Virus record (IMG/VR): IMGVR_UViG_3300013110_000446
Coordinates: 1-45,160 of that record
Direction: 5' to 3' (one strand)
DNA: 45,160 nt
Source: a virus
Below, in pieces: positions 28,421 through 37,464 of the stretch (the stretch's first letter is position 1; every line of letters starts with the position of its first letter). Position numbers and translations under genes: made by a program. The notes under the pieces were generated by a model that saw only the letters and a list, made by a program, of their open reading frames with translations, was not told the origin of the DNA and searched no databases.

Positions 28421-28983
28421 TTTATAAGTTGTTTAATTACATACGGATACATAAAATGTTCGACATAAGTGTGTATCATTTTTTTTACTTCATCTAATGG
28501 CATATCTTGTAATTGCATTGCTCGTTGCTCAATTATTGCTCCGCCATCTACTTCTGATGTTACCCAATGTACAGTAGCACCAAATACTGTACAACCATAA
28601 TTGTATGCGTCTTCGATTGCATTTGTTGATCCTTTAAATGCGGGAAGCAAAGACGGGTGTATGTTAATTATTTTACCTGCCCATTTATCACAAAACCAAT
28701 GGGATAAAATTCGCATCCAGCCAGCAAGTACAATTAAATCAGGCTTAAACTTATCTGGTCCGGTACCCCCAAGTGCAAAGTCTATCTTTTTATCGTACTC
28801 TTCTCGTGTTTCCCCTTTATAATGTTTAATTAAACAAGAACTTACCCCAGCATCCTTTGCTCGGTTAATTACTCCTGCATTAGGATTATTTGTAATTACT
28901 TGATCTACTTCTATATCATTATTAACAATGGCACTAAAATTTGAGCCTTCTCCAGAAGCCATTACTATTATTTTTTTACTCAT
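28417..28983 (-). CDS. purN: phosphoribosylglycinamide formyltransferase
   Basis: Transfers the formyl group of 10-formyl-THF to GAR. The 188-residue protein has ASGEGSNF (9-16, substrate loop), LAGWMRIL (86-93), the catalytic NIHPSLLPAFKG (107-118) with Asn107 and His109, and SEVDGG (143-148) with Asp146. These equal the E. coli triad Asn106, His108, Asp144. Length is near normal. It is the last gene of the main pur cluster in the transcription direction, 27 bases after purB, and overlaps the nested lipoprotein ORF by 8 bases. Confidence 0.94.
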   Translation of the reverse strand: MSKKIIVMASGEGSNFSAIVNNDIEVDQVITNNPNAGVINRAKDAGVSSCLIKHYKGETREEYDKKIDFALGGTGPDKFKPDLIVLAGWMRILSHWFCDKWAGKIINIHPSLLPAFKGSTNAIEDAYNYGCTVFGATVHWVTSEVDGGAIIEQRAMQLQDMPLDEVKKMIHTYVEHFMYPYVIKQLIK

Positions 28984-29080
28984 AACTTTCGTATAATTCT
29001 TCTACTTGATCAGGCAAATCCCCGCAACTCGTAAGAAGTGCAAGGAGTACTAAAAACTTTATGAAATATGTAATCCACAT
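28976..29080 (-). CDS. small lipoprotein nested in purB 3' end
   Basis: A 34-residue frame from ATG 29078-29080 to TAA 28976-28978. It overlaps the end of purB out of frame by 71 bases and overlaps the purN start by 8 bases (ATGAGTAA). The product MWITYFIKFLVLLALLTSCG plus an acidic tail (DLPDQVEELYESYE) is a textbook lipoprotein signal with lipobox LTSC. The mature lipid-anchored part is only 16 residues. The ribosome site is weak. It recalls Rz1-like nested lipoproteins, but purB is not an Rz gene. Confidence 0.5.
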   Translation of the reverse strand: MWITYFIKFLVLLALLTSCGDLPDQVEELYESYE

Positions 29081-30335
29081 TCTTTGTATAATATCCTACA
29101 TTAAAAATATCGTTTACTTCGTCCATAGATAAAACGTTATTTGCTATTAAATTATCTTTAAATGCGCCATCACCATGGGCGGCAGTTTGTACTTCTTTAT
29201 ACGCTTGTTCTCTTGTTAAGCCCTTATTATTAATTAAAAAGAGAAGAACTTGTTGAGAATAAACTAAACCGCCAGTAATATTCAGATTTTCTTGCATTCG
29301 CTTTGTATTTACTTCCATATTTATAACAACTTTTGTAAGCCGTGTTAATGCAAATGATACATAAGAAAATGTATCAGGTAAAGTAATACGTTCGACACTT
29401 GAATGGCTAATATCTCTTTCGTGCCATAATGCTATATTATCTAATGATGGTGCGACTGCACTTTTTATAAGTCTTGCAAGTCCTGTTAAGTTTTCTGTTA
29501 ATATAGGATTCTTTTTGTGTGGCATTGCACTAGAACCTTTTTGTCCTTTAGTAAATTGTTCTATTACTTCGCCTACTTCAGTACGTTGTAAATGTCTTAT
29601 TTCAACTGCTAAGTTTTCTATACAGCCACCTATAATTCCTAAGTAACTCATTAATAACGCAAAACGATCTCGCGGAACAACTTGCGTACTAACATCTTCA
29701 GCTAACATGCCAAGTTCGTCTGCTAAGTATTCTTCTATTTTTGGGTCAATAACAGAATAAGTTCCTACTGCTCCACTACATTTTACTCTACAAATATCAT
29801 GTTCTGCCTGCTCCAATAACTTTAAGCATCTTTGAAATGCTCTGTAATGCCCTAATAATTTTAATCCAAACGTTGTTGGTTCTGCGTGTATACCATGCGA
29901 TCTACCTACACATACTGTATTTTTATGATCTTCTGCTCGTTGTTCTAATACACTTACAATGCTTTTTAAAGCATCTTCTATAACAATTAATGATTGTTTT
30001 ATTTGCAAGGCATTGCAAGTGTCTAATAAATCTTGACTTGTCATGCCCATGTGTATATACTTTGCATTAGGACCTATCATATTAGAACAATGGGTTAAAA
30101 ACGCTAATACATCATGTTTAGTTGTCTTTTCTATTTCATTTATTTTTTCAACAAAATTTCCACTTTCAACACAAAGCCATCTGCATTTGCGTATATCGTT
30201 TACTGCTTCTTTAGGAATGTTTCCATATTTTGCTTGTGCTTCACAAACAATTTCCTCAATATCAAACCAATGTTGAAATCTACTTTCGTCTGACCAAATA
30301 TTTTCTATATCAGGGCATGTATATCTTTTATGCAT
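29010..30335 (-). CDS. purB: adenylosuccinate lyase
   Basis: Acts twice in purine synthesis, on SAICAR (to AICAR) and adenylosuccinate (to AMP). The 441-residue fumarase-fold protein has MGMTSQDLLDT (96-106), GRSHGIHAEPT (144-154, catalytic His) and the signature GSSAMPHKKNP (267-277, catalytic Ser loop). Length is normal. Overlaps purQ by 8 bases. The C-terminus ends in an unusual short tail (STPCTSYELRGFA) coinciding with the nested lipoprotein frame. Confidence 0.95.
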   Translation of the reverse strand: MHKRYTCPDIENIWSDESRFQHWFDIEEIVCEAQAKYGNIPKEAVNDIRKCRWLCVESGNFVEKINEIEKTTKHDVLAFLTHCSNMIGPNAKYIHMGMTSQDLLDTCNALQIKQSLIVIEDALKSIVSVLEQRAEDHKNTVCVGRSHGIHAEPTTFGLKLLGHYRAFQRCLKLLEQAEHDICRVKCSGAVGTYSVIDPKIEEYLADELGMLAEDVSTQVVPRDRFALLMSYLGIIGGCIENLAVEIRHLQRTEVGEVIEQFTKGQKGSSAMPHKKNPILTENLTGLARLIKSAVAPSLDNIALWHERDISHSSVERITLPDTFSYVSFALTRLTKVVINMEVNTKRMQENLNITGGLVYSQQVLLFLINNKGLTREQAYKEVQTAAHGDGAFKDNLIANNVLSMDEVNDIFNVGYYTKNVDYIFHKVFSTPCTSYELRGFA

Positions 30336-30939
30336 TAAAGTCTTCTAGTATTTTGAATCCGTCTTGTGAGCAATGATAAGTTTCAAATGCTCGTTCCGGA
30401 TGTGGCATCATACCTAATACATTATTATTACGTATTCCACAAATGCCCATTGTGGAACCATTTGGATTGTTTTTACGCAAATAATATGAATATGCTACTT
30501 TTTGTTCTTCTACTAACTTTGCAGGGTTAGGGTGATAGTAATTACCTTCTGCATGAGCAATAGGTATTCTACGTTGATAGTGTACAGGCCAAGTAATTAT
30601 ATCCATTGGCTTACATATAAATTTTTCTGTACTGTTTATTCGTAACGTTCCTGGTAACAAACCTGCTTCACATAATATTTGAAATCCGTTGCAAATGCCT
30701 AGTATTTTTCTATCTGTTTTTTTAAGTTCTTTTATAACAGGACTAAGATTTGCTATTGCACCTGCACGTAAATAATCACCATAACTAAAGCCTCCTGGTA
30801 TTACATACATATCAACTTTTGGTAATGTTGTTTCTTTGTGCCAGACACGTATAGGTTTAATTCCTGTATGTGCATACAAGAATCTTTCCATTTCATTATC
30901 GCAGTTACTACCTGGAAATATTATAATCGCTGTTTTCAT
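30328..30939 (-). CDS. purQ: FGAM synthase glutaminase subunit
   Basis: A class I glutamine amidotransferase that feeds ammonia to PurL. The 203-residue protein has FPGSNCDNE (8-16), [13 protein letters not shown] (49-61), the nucleophile in GICNGFQ (81-87, Cys83) and MMPHPER (177-183, His180 and Glu182). It is slightly short of the usual 225. It overlaps the purL stop by 32 bases. With PurL and PurS it forms the small-type FGAM synthase complex. Confidence 0.94.
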   Translation of the reverse strand: MKTAIIIFPGSNCDNEMERFLYAHTGIKPIRVWHKETTLPKVDMYVIPGGFSYGDYLRAGAIANLSPVIKELKKTDRKILGICNGFQILCEAGLLPGTLRINSTEKFICKPMDIITWPVHYQRRIPIAHAEGNYYHPNPAKLVEEQKVAYSYYLRKNNPNGSTMGICGIRNNNVLGMMPHPERAFETYHCSQDGFKILEDFNA

Positions 30940-32479
30940 AATTTTCTATTAATCCTACTCCACCTATTACTGGTGTTGGCATAATGCCTTTACCTAAAGT
31001 TTCGTTATAAAAACTTACATTACCACTAACAACCGGAAATTCTAATTCTTTACATATTTCTGCCATGCCTAAACATACTTCTTTAAAGTCATGCATAACA
31101 TTTGGATTTTCCGGATTACCAAAATTTAAACAATTTGTTATACCTAACGGTTTTGCATTTACAGATAATAACTTATTATAACAATCATATATAATATATC
31201 TAATCCCACTTCTAGGATTATAATGGCAAAATGGGGCACTACTCATAGTTGTCATTGCTATTGCTTTTTTACTATTTGGTATCCTAACAATAGCAGGATC
31301 TGCTTGTGGTCCTTGTATTGTATTCCCTATTACTTGCGAATCATATTGCTCCCATACCCAATTCATATCAAAATCTGTTACTATAGGTATATCTATAAAT
31401 TCTGATTTATAAGGCTCTACTGGTCGTTGTAATTCAGGTGCATCTAATGCTTCTAGTGGTACATCACATACTACTTTATCTTTAACACGAACAGTATAAT
31501 TATTTGTATCTGTTAGTGTTCCTATTTCGACATAATCTAAATCCCATTTATTAAATATACTTTCTACTTCTGCATCAGGATTTAAAACAAATAACATTCG
31601 TTCTTGGCTTTCGCTTAAAAGTATCTCCCAAGGTTCCATTTTTTCTTCTCTTAAAGGAATTTTTGATATATCAATATCAATACCATAATTTCCTTTAAGT
31701 GCTACTTCCGAAGTTGAAGAAAGTATACCTGCCGCACCCATATCCTGTGCCGCAATTACTGTGCCTGTTTCAAATAATTCTAATGATGCTTCTAGTAATA
31801 GTTTTTCTTGAAATGGATCGCCTACTTGTACTGTAGGGCGTTTAACCTCACATTCAGTAAATTCCTCGCTTGCCATAATAGCACCACCTATACCATCACG
31901 CCCTGTTTTAGCACCTACATAAACAACAATGCCTTTTTTATTTGGAATACTTGTAAATATTTCTTTATTAGTATAACCTACTGTCATAGCATTTACAAGA
32001 GGATTTTCAGCATAACAATCAAAAAAATGGCATTTGCTACTAACAGTAGGAACCCCGACACAATTCCCATAATCAGCAATCCCTTTAACCACTCCATCAA
32101 TAACTCTCCTATCGTCTGTTGAACCAAAATGTAACGAATTTAAATTTGCAATAGGTCGAGCCCCCATTGTAAAAACATCACGCATGATGCCGCCTACTCC
32201 TGTTGCGGCTCCTTGATAAGGTTCTATATAACTAGGATGATTATGACTCTCTATTTTAAAAACTAGTTTATCACCGTCACCTATATTGACTACACCTGCA
32301 TTTTCACCAGGGCCAGATATGACTTGCTTGCCTTCAGTGTATAATTGTTTTAGCCAAAATTTAGAACTTTTATAAGAGCAATGTTCACTCCACATTGCAT
32401 CAAATACATGAGTTTCGGTTACGTTAGGTGCCCGACCTAATCTTTCGTCTATTAATTTTATTTCGTCATTCGTTAACAT
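30908..32479 (-). CDS. purL: FGAM synthase synthetase subunit, C-terminally short
   Basis: Makes FGAM from FGAR, ATP and ammonia. The N-terminus has [10 protein letters not shown] (30-39) and KIESHNHPS (75-83), then [12 protein letters not shown] (90-101) and later [14 protein letters not shown] and SGNVSFYNE. It ends at 523 residues, soon after [13 protein letters not shown], where normal small PurL (about 720-740) continues with a last ATP-fold domain of about 150-200 residues. The last codons run into the purQ start (32-base overlap). So this copy is truncated, or the last domain was dispensable. Confidence 0.92.
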   Translation of the reverse strand: MLTNDEIKLIDERLGRAPNVTETHVFDAMWSEHCSYKSSKFWLKQLYTEGKQVISGPGENAGVVNIGDGDKLVFKIESHNHPSYIEPYQGAATGVGGIMRDVFTMGARPIANLNSLHFGSTDDRRVIDGVVKGIADYGNCVGVPTVSSKCHFFDCYAENPLVNAMTVGYTNKEIFTSIPNKKGIVVYVGAKTGRDGIGGAIMASEEFTECEVKRPTVQVGDPFQEKLLLEASLELFETGTVIAAQDMGAAGILSSTSEVALKGNYGIDIDISKIPLREEKMEPWEILLSESQERMLFVLNPDAEVESIFNKWDLDYVEIGTLTDTNNYTVRVKDKVVCDVPLEALDAPELQRPVEPYKSEFIDIPIVTDFDMNWVWEQYDSQVIGNTIQGPQADPAIVRIPNSKKAIAMTTMSSAPFCHYNPRSGIRYIIYDCYNKLLSVNAKPLGITNCLNFGNPENPNVMHDFKEVCLGMAEICKELEFPVVSGNVSFYNETLGKGIMPTPVIGGVGLIENYENSDYNISR

Positions 32480-33122
32480 GTTTTTCCCAATTTACATAAC
32501 TTAATTGTCTATCATTACCTAATTCTTTAGCAAATGTATTAAACGCCAAAGTGTATCTAATATCATTTTGCTGATTAATATTAACAGAATGCATTATATC
32601 TGATGGAAACATAATTAAGTCTCCATTGGTCATTGGTGCATCTACATATTCTGCATTCATACTATTATGGGTAGACTGTTGTAATTGAATCATAGGTAGA
32701 TGCCTATTATAAAATTGCGTAGGAGGCATTGAGCTGGTTACATTTAAATAAAATATTCCACTAATAATACTATTTTGATGATGGTGCGTCGGATGGCCTG
32801 CCCCGGACTCATTTTTATTAACCCAAGAATTTGTAATAATCAATTCTGTTTTGGTAGAAATAACATCTATTGCATAATTTTTTATTTTTTCTTCAATCCA
32901 ATTTTTAATTTTAGATAATTTTTTATGCCGTAATATGTACGAATCTTCTGTTTTACAATTTCCGTTATATGATCCTTCTTGTCTAAATGGTAACTTTTGT
33001 ATGTATTCAAATTCTTCATCATATGTATCAGGATATTTACTTACAAACATTGTAGTTGGAAAAACATGCAATATTGTATCATCGCCCTTAACAAATTTTG
33101 TTACATGATCTAATACATTCAT
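32466..33122 (-). CDS. putative 2OG-Fe(II) oxygenase, marine-phage type
   Basis: A 218-residue protein with the loop [20 protein letters not shown] (108-127), a segment [15 protein letters not shown] (166-180, distal His178) and Arg189 in RYTLAFN. It belongs to the same family as the product of 15818-16483. It lies inside the purine operon between purS and purL, overlapping both (4 and 14 bases), so the phage co-expresses it with purine enzymes. Substrate unknown. Confidence 0.8.
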   Translation of the reverse strand: MNVLDHVTKFVKGDDTILHVFPTTMFVSKYPDTYDEEFEYIQKLPFRQEGSYNGNCKTEDSYILRHKKLSKIKNWIEEKIKNYAIDVISTKTELIITNSWVNKNESGAGHPTHHHQNSIISGIFYLNVTSSMPPTQFYNRHLPMIQLQQSTHNSMNAEYVDAPMTNGDLIMFPSDIMHSVNINQQNDIRYTLAFNTFAKELGNDRQLSYVNWEKHVNE

Positions 33123-33337
33123 TCTTCCTCTATTTCATAATCATACAATAAGGTATTAACAAGAACTGTTTCGCATAATTCTTTAATTTTATGATGAGGG
33201 GCATTAAAATAAAATACTTGTCCTACTTTCATATTTTCTACTTGCCATCCATTAGCATTTACGTTTAATGATATATTATCGCCTTGTATATCTTTAATAC
33301 CTTTTCTTAATTTTGTTGTGATTTTGTATTTTTTCAT
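33119..33337 (-). CDS. purS: FGAM synthase PurS subunit
   Basis: A 72-residue protein with the PurS pattern: YKITTKLRKGIKDIQGDNIS (4-23), VGQVFYFNA (38-46) and [18 protein letters not shown] (55-72), matching the family's LxxGVxDPQG, VGKxxxL and CxxLLxNxVxExYxIE. It dimerises and bridges PurL and PurQ. Its presence confirms the small-type three-subunit FGAM synthase. It overlaps the oxygenase gene by 4 bases. Confidence 0.88.
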   Translation of the reverse strand: MKKYKITTKLRKGIKDIQGDNISLNVNANGWQVENMKVGQVFYFNAPHHKIKELCETVLVNTLLYDYEIEEE

Positions 33338-33338
33338 A

Positions 33339-33935
33339 TTAATAAATTTGTTCTATCTTATCGCATAATCCTAATTTTTTTGCTTCTTTAGCACCAAGCC
33401 AAACATCATGTGCAGGAAGTAAGTATTTTCTAATATCTGATTCTTTAAGACCAGTACATTTTTTATAATGATTGATCATACGCTCTGTTGTTAGTTCTAA
33501 CTCTTTAACTCTAGCAAATAGTTCGTGTTCTTTTCCTATACTGCCCCATGAATATTGGTGCGATAAAATACTTGTGTTTGGTGTTAGAACTCGTCTACCT
33601 TTTGCACCAGTTATAAACATAAGTAATCCACACGAGGCAATCATGCCTAGTCCAACTGTTTTGATAGGAATTTTAGATCCTTTCATTACATCTACTAATG
33701 CAAAACATGCATTAAGATCTCCGCCTCTAGAACATATACCTAATGTCAATTCTTTTTGCTTTTTTGGTTTATAATTTTCTGCAAGTATCCAGTCAATTAA
33801 CGGACTCATTGATTCTACTGTAACATCACCCATAAAAACCACTACACCATTCATTAATAGTTCCATTTTAGGAACCATTGCTTCAGGACTTGACGGTCCT
33901 TGGGGAACTCCTTGATCTTCGTCTTCGTTTCTCAT
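33339..33935 (-). CDS. clpP: ClpP-type serine protease
   Basis: A 198-residue protease with the ClpP triad. Ser101 lies in GMIASCGLLM (97-106, equivalent to the GxxASMG site), His126 in SILSHQYS (122-129) and Asp177 in LPAHDVWLGAKEAKKLGLCD (173-192). The first 25 residues are a Pro/Glu/Asp-rich extension where ClpP has its axial loop or propeptide. With the ClpA-like ATPase at 200-2398 it could form a phage ClpAP protease, or dock onto host ClpX/ClpA. Its position inside the purine operon is odd. Confidence 0.9.
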   Translation of the reverse strand: MRNEDEDQGVPQGPSSPEAMVPKMELLMNGVVVFMGDVTVESMSPLIDWILAENYKPKKQKELTLGICSRGGDLNACFALVDVMKGSKIPIKTVGLGMIASCGLLMFITGAKGRRVLTPNTSILSHQYSWGSIGKEHELFARVKELELTTERMINHYKKCTGLKESDIRKYLLPAHDVWLGAKEAKKLGLCDKIEQIY

Positions 33936-33944
33936 TTTATTCCT

Positions 33945-34988
33945 TTAAAATATTTTATTTTGTTGATTGTTTACCATTACAAAGGTTGTACATTTTGGAA
34001 TATCTTTTATTCTTCTTGCACCAATCATTGTACATGCACTTCTAAGTCCGCCTAAAATATTTTTTACTGTATCTCTAACAGGCCCTCTTGAATCCATTGT
34101 AACTCGTTTACCTTCTGTACTAGTATAGCCATCTTTTCGAGATCCATGCACTTCTTTTGCACGATCAGAACTCATGCCGTAAAATTCATATTTTCCATCT
34201 TGTTTTGGTAAATCGCATTCATCATGAAATGCCAGCATACCTCCTAACATAACAAAGTCTGCTCCCGCTCCAAATGCTTTTGTTATATCACCCGGAACAG
34301 TACATCCACCATCTGCAATTATATATCCCCCCAAACCATGTGCGGCATCTGCACATTCCATTACTCCACTTATTTGTGGCATACCTACTCCGGTTTGCTC
34401 TCGTGTTGTACATACACTACCTGGACCTATACCACATTTAACCACATCTGCACCCGATATACATAATTGCTCGGTCATTTCTCCAGTAATAACATTACCT
34501 GCAATTATAATTTTATCAGGAAAATCATCTCGTACTTTAACAACAAAATCTGCAAAATTTTGCTGATAACCATTTGCTACATCTATACAAATAAATTTAA
34601 CTTCTGGCCATTCTGTTAATACTGCTTTTGCAGTAGCATAATCTGTTGCGTTGTCGTCCCAAATAGCATTGGTACCTGTACTAACTACTACATTATTTAA
34701 ACGTAATCCTTTACTTGCCGCTTCTTTCCAGTCATCAAATGAATAATGCTTTCTAATTGTAGTAAGCATATTAAACTCTTGCAGTACCATTGCCATCGAA
34801 AATGTACCTACCCCATCCATGTTTGATGACATAATAGGAGTACCTGCCCATTTTTGGGAAGATTCGTCCCAATGCCTAAACGTAAACTCTCTTTCTAAGT
34901 TTATACTTCGTCTACTAGATATTGTAGAACGTTTAGGTTGTAATAATACATCTGAATAATCTAATTTTATTTCAGTGTCTACTCTCAT
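33945..34988 (-). CDS. guaC: GMP reductase
   Basis: Reduces GMP to IMP with NADPH. At 347 residues it equals E. coli GuaC in length. It begins with LDYSDVLLQPKRSTISSR (9-26), then MSSNMDGVGTFSMA (53-66), CIDVANGY (134-141), GIGPGSVCTTREQTGVGMPQ (187-206, nucleophile Cys193), DGGCTVPGDITKAFGAGADF and, near the end, GGLRSACTMIGA. IMP dehydrogenases carry a CBS domain that is absent here. Its presence beside guaA but without guaB suggests purine interconversion rather than net GMP production. Confidence 0.93.
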   Translation of the reverse strand: MRVDTEIKLDYSDVLLQPKRSTISSRRSINLEREFTFRHWDESSQKWAGTPIMSSNMDGVGTFSMAMVLQEFNMLTTIRKHYSFDDWKEAASKGLRLNNVVVSTGTNAIWDDNATDYATAKAVLTEWPEVKFICIDVANGYQQNFADFVVKVRDDFPDKIIIAGNVITGEMTEQLCISGADVVKCGIGPGSVCTTREQTGVGMPQISGVMECADAAHGLGGYIIADGGCTVPGDITKAFGAGADFVMLGGMLAFHDECDLPKQDGKYEFYGMSSDRAKEVHGSRKDGYTSTEGKRVTMDSRGPVRDTVKNILGGLRSACTMIGARRIKDIPKCTTFVMVNNQQNKIF

Positions 34989-35407
34989 TATGCACCATAT
35001 GGCTGTTCAAAGTTTATTATGTCTAGGATACGTTTTGCGTATAATGCGGCATTAATTGCACCATGCTTGCCAACTGACATACATGCAACTGGTACACCTT
35101 TTGGCATTTGTACTATACTTAGTAAACTATCAATACCCATTAAATCACTTTTCATTGGTACACCTATTACTGGTAAATTTGTTTGGGATGCAACCACACC
35201 TGGCAATGCGGCAGACATTCCTGCGGCCGCAATAATAATTTTATATCCGGATGCTTCCCATTTTTTAATATACTCGGTTACTTTTTCTGGATTTCTATGT
35301 GCAGATGCAGTAACTATTTCATTGCCGATATTTAATTCGTTTAATTTATCAACGCAATTATTCATCGTCTCTAGGTCGCTGTCGCTTCCCACTATTATTC
35401 CTATCAT
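34988..35407 (-). CDS. purE: N5-CAIR mutase / AIR carboxylase catalytic subunit
   Basis: Makes CAIR. Class I PurE motifs: GSDSD (7-11), ASAHRNP (34-40) and AAGMSAALPGVVA (61-73), where typical enzymes have AGGAAHLPG. The C-terminal block has IDSLLSIVQMPKGVPV. At 139 residues it is slightly short of the usual 160. Class I enzymes need PurK to make N5-CAIR, but no purK is in the window, so host PurK or non-enzymatic bicarbonate would serve. Overlaps guaC by one base. Confidence 0.9.
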   Translation of the reverse strand: MIGIIVGSDSDLETMNNCVDKLNELNIGNEIVTASAHRNPEKVTEYIKKWEASGYKIIIAAAGMSAALPGVVASQTNLPVIGVPMKSDLMGIDSLLSIVQMPKGVPVACMSVGKHGAINAALYAKRILDIINFEQPYGA

Positions 35408-35546
35408 TTTTCTCCTTAGTTTGAAATTCTTCTAATATTTCAAGTAATCGTTTATATTGTTTAGATGTTAATTTTCTTAACTGTCCAATACTTGCTCCAT
35501 CAAACCCCATTTTATAAAGTTCATCATGTCCAATACCTGCTATCAA
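35358..35546 (-). CDS. small hypothetical protein (62 aa)
   Basis: I place the start at TTG 35544-35546, overlapping the HAD stop as TTGA and preceded by GAGG. An ATG 30 bases upstream (35576) would overlap HAD by 34 bases. The product includes GIGHDELYKMGFDGASIGQL, a helical LTSKQYKRLLEILEEF segment and a basic/acidic tail. It may be a small regulatory or DNA-associated helix protein. It overlaps the purE start by 50 bases. Confidence 0.6.
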   Translation of the reverse strand: MIAGIGHDELYKMGFDGASIGQLRKLTSKQYKRLLEILEEFQTKEKNDRNNSGKRQRPRDDE

Positions 35547-35902
35547 GGTAAGCCTCGTTCTTTTGCTTGAAACCATGATTCTGAATTATATGATTTATCA
35601 CAAATGTACATATCAAAATGTGGTTTATTTCCTACTTGTACATCATGGTATTTACATCCCCATTCTAGTAATTGACTTTTGGTTAATTCTGTATGGTCTA
35701 ATCCAGAATGGATACCACGGGCAGTCCAATAAACAATTTTATGACCTTCATCGTATAATTCGTTTATATGCTTAATTCTTTCTGGTTTCGGAGTTGCTTT
35801 TGTATAATCCATAGGTTGGTCATCAAAATTTGGCAACTCTGGATTATCACAAATAGTACCATCTACGTCAACGTAGATAATTTTATGTTTTTTTAATTTC
35901 AT
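35543..35902 (-). CDS. HAD-superfamily phosphatase
   Basis: A 119-residue compact HAD protein with VDVDGTI (11-17) holding the nucleophile and acid Asp residues. It has YWTARG (59-64, threonine motif) and a motif-III/IV segment KPHFDMYICDKS (about 93-104). It resembles the phosphatase domain of polynucleotide kinase or phage HAD proteins of similar size. Candidate substrates are nucleotides or 3'-phosphates. Start is the ATG 35900-35902 after AAAGGAAAA, not the upstream TTG. Confidence 0.78.
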   Translation of the reverse strand: MKLKKHKIIYVDVDGTICDNPELPNFDDQPMDYTKATPKPERIKHINELYDEGHKIVYWTARGIHSGLDHTELTKSQLLEWGCKYHDVQVGNKPHFDMYICDKSYNSESWFQAKERGLP

Positions 35903-35909
35903 TTTTCCT

Positions 35910-36518
35910 TTAATATTCTGCAACAAAAATGTGATACTTTATAATGGTATATATAAATCCTATAAAAAAGATCCCCATACCAATTTCATGTAATTTTTTA
36001 CTATTACTGAATATCATTGGAGTCATAATGCAAAGCATAAGAACTCTACCTATTACTTTCAATGACATTAATTCTCCTTTAAAGAATACAAAGAGATTTG
36101 CAAGTAGACAACATTGTAATGCTACTGCCAATCCTAAAATAACCTTATGGTTTTCGTAATAGTATTCACATAAATCAACCGATTTATCTTTATATGTCTC
36201 CGGTTGTGGAGCAACTACTTCAGTTACCATAAAAAATATTAATGGTACTGAAAGATATAAAAGAAACGTAAATAAATTCCAATCTTCATTTGAAAAATAT
36301 GCTAAGTCTCTTAGTGGATACGAAGTCCACCAAAATAATATAATAGTAAAAAAAGTTATAAAACTAAAAGCCGTATGTGGCCAATAGAAATAAACATCAT
36401 CGTCTGGATTATCATTGTAATTTTTTGCTAATAATGAACTGTAATTTATCATTAACCTAACCATAGACATGGCTAAAACTACAAAGGGTATCATAGATAA
36501 ATGTGAAAATGCGACCAT
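35910..36518 (-). CDS. polytopic membrane protein (202 aa)
   Basis: A 202-residue protein with about five membrane helices, for example LSMIPFVVLAMSMVRL (7-22), AFSFITFFTIILFWW (50-64), FTFLLYLSVPLIFFMV (about 84-99), ILGLAVALQCCLLANLFVFF (about 127-146) and a last pair ending IYTIIKYHIF. It has no known transporter motif. It directly follows purM (TGA then ATG). A purine or metabolite transporter is tempting but unsupported. Unknown family. Confidence 0.72.
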   Translation of the reverse strand: MVAFSHLSMIPFVVLAMSMVRLMINYSSLLAKNYNDNPDDDVYFYWPHTAFSFITFFTIILFWWTSYPLRDLAYFSNEDWNLFTFLLYLSVPLIFFMVTEVVAPQPETYKDKSVDLCEYYYENHKVILGLAVALQCCLLANLFVFFKGELMSLKVIGRVLMLCIMTPMIFSNSKKLHEIGMGIFFIGFIYTIIKYHIFVAEY

Positions 36519-37457
36519 TCATTTTTCCTCCAACTCGCCTAAAATAAGATGTTCAGTTAATACATTACTTAAATACTGCCATTCACTATCTTCTGGAACA
36601 ATTATAACCATTCCTACACCGCAATTAAATGTTTTCATCATTTGTTTTTTAGTTAAGTTTGCCTCTGCTTGTATCCATTGAAACAAACTTTCGTGTCTAA
36701 AAAATCTAGTCTCATTTGATTTATTGCCACTTTTTACAGAATGATATAATCTATAATTACATACTAAGTTCTTTGGTAATATTCTTTTTGTATTAGTATG
36801 ACCACCTCCTGTTATATGTGCTATTCCTTTTATTTCTATACCTGCTTCTTTAAGTGCATCCAATTCTTTTTTATATATTTTTGTTGGCTCAAGCAACGAA
36901 TACATAAATTCTTTTTCGTCTACGTTATTCGGAGTTTTATGTGCATATTCTCGTATCATTGTGTAACCATTAGAGTGAAATCCTGTAGAAGGCAAACCTA
37001 TTACTTTATCTCCTGGTTGCATATTATTTTTAGGCAATTGATCCATTGATATACCTACACCAAATCCGCAAACATCAAATGTACCTTGTTCAATTATGCC
37101 AGGCAACTCAGCAGTCTCGCCTCCTACTAATTCTATTCCTACTTGAGAACATCCAAAATATATTCCTTCTAATACTTCTTTAAAATCTTCCTCGTTAACA
37201 TTTGCTGAACAAAAATAATCCAAAAAGAACAACGGTTCACATCCATTACATAATAAATCATTAATAACCATTGCTACACAATCTACTCCTATTGATTGCA
37301 ACGGCCTACCATATTTTTCCTTTGCTTGTTGTGCTAATAGTATCTTTGTTCCAACACCGTCACAACTTGAAATAAGATTGCCATGCCTAGCCGCAAAGCC
37401 TCCTATCTGTTCTGAATATTGTGAAATACTTTTAACTAGTTTATCATTTTTATTCAT
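36519..37457 (-). CDS. purM: AIR synthetase
   Basis: Closes FGAM to AIR using ATP. The 312-residue protein has ISSCDGVGTK (29-38, ATP-site loop), DCVAMVINDLLCNGCEPLFF (59-78), VGGETAELPG (111-120) and a Gly-rich HITGGGHTN segment. It lacks about 15-30 N-terminal residues compared with typical PurM (about 345), but the N-terminus KLVKSISQYSEQIGGFAARH is conserved-looking. It ends one codon before the membrane protein gene. Confidence 0.94.
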   Translation of the reverse strand: MNKNDKLVKSISQYSEQIGGFAARHGNLISSCDGVGTKILLAQQAKEKYGRPLQSIGVDCVAMVINDLLCNGCEPLFFLDYFCSANVNEEDFKEVLEGIYFGCSQVGIELVGGETAELPGIIEQGTFDVCGFGVGISMDQLPKNNMQPGDKVIGLPSTGFHSNGYTMIREYAHKTPNNVDEKEFMYSLLEPTKIYKKELDALKEAGIEIKGIAHITGGGHTNTKRILPKNLVCNYRLYHSVKSGNKSNETRFFRHESLFQWIQAEANLTKKQMMKTFNCGVGMVIIVPEDSEWQYLSNVLTEHLILGELEEK

Positions 37458-37464
37458 TATTACC

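Noticed and set aside
33945-34988. Reading this gene as IMP dehydrogenase (guaB)
   Set aside because: The length of 347, lack of a CBS insertion and end-to-end GuaC-type motifs favour GMP reductase.
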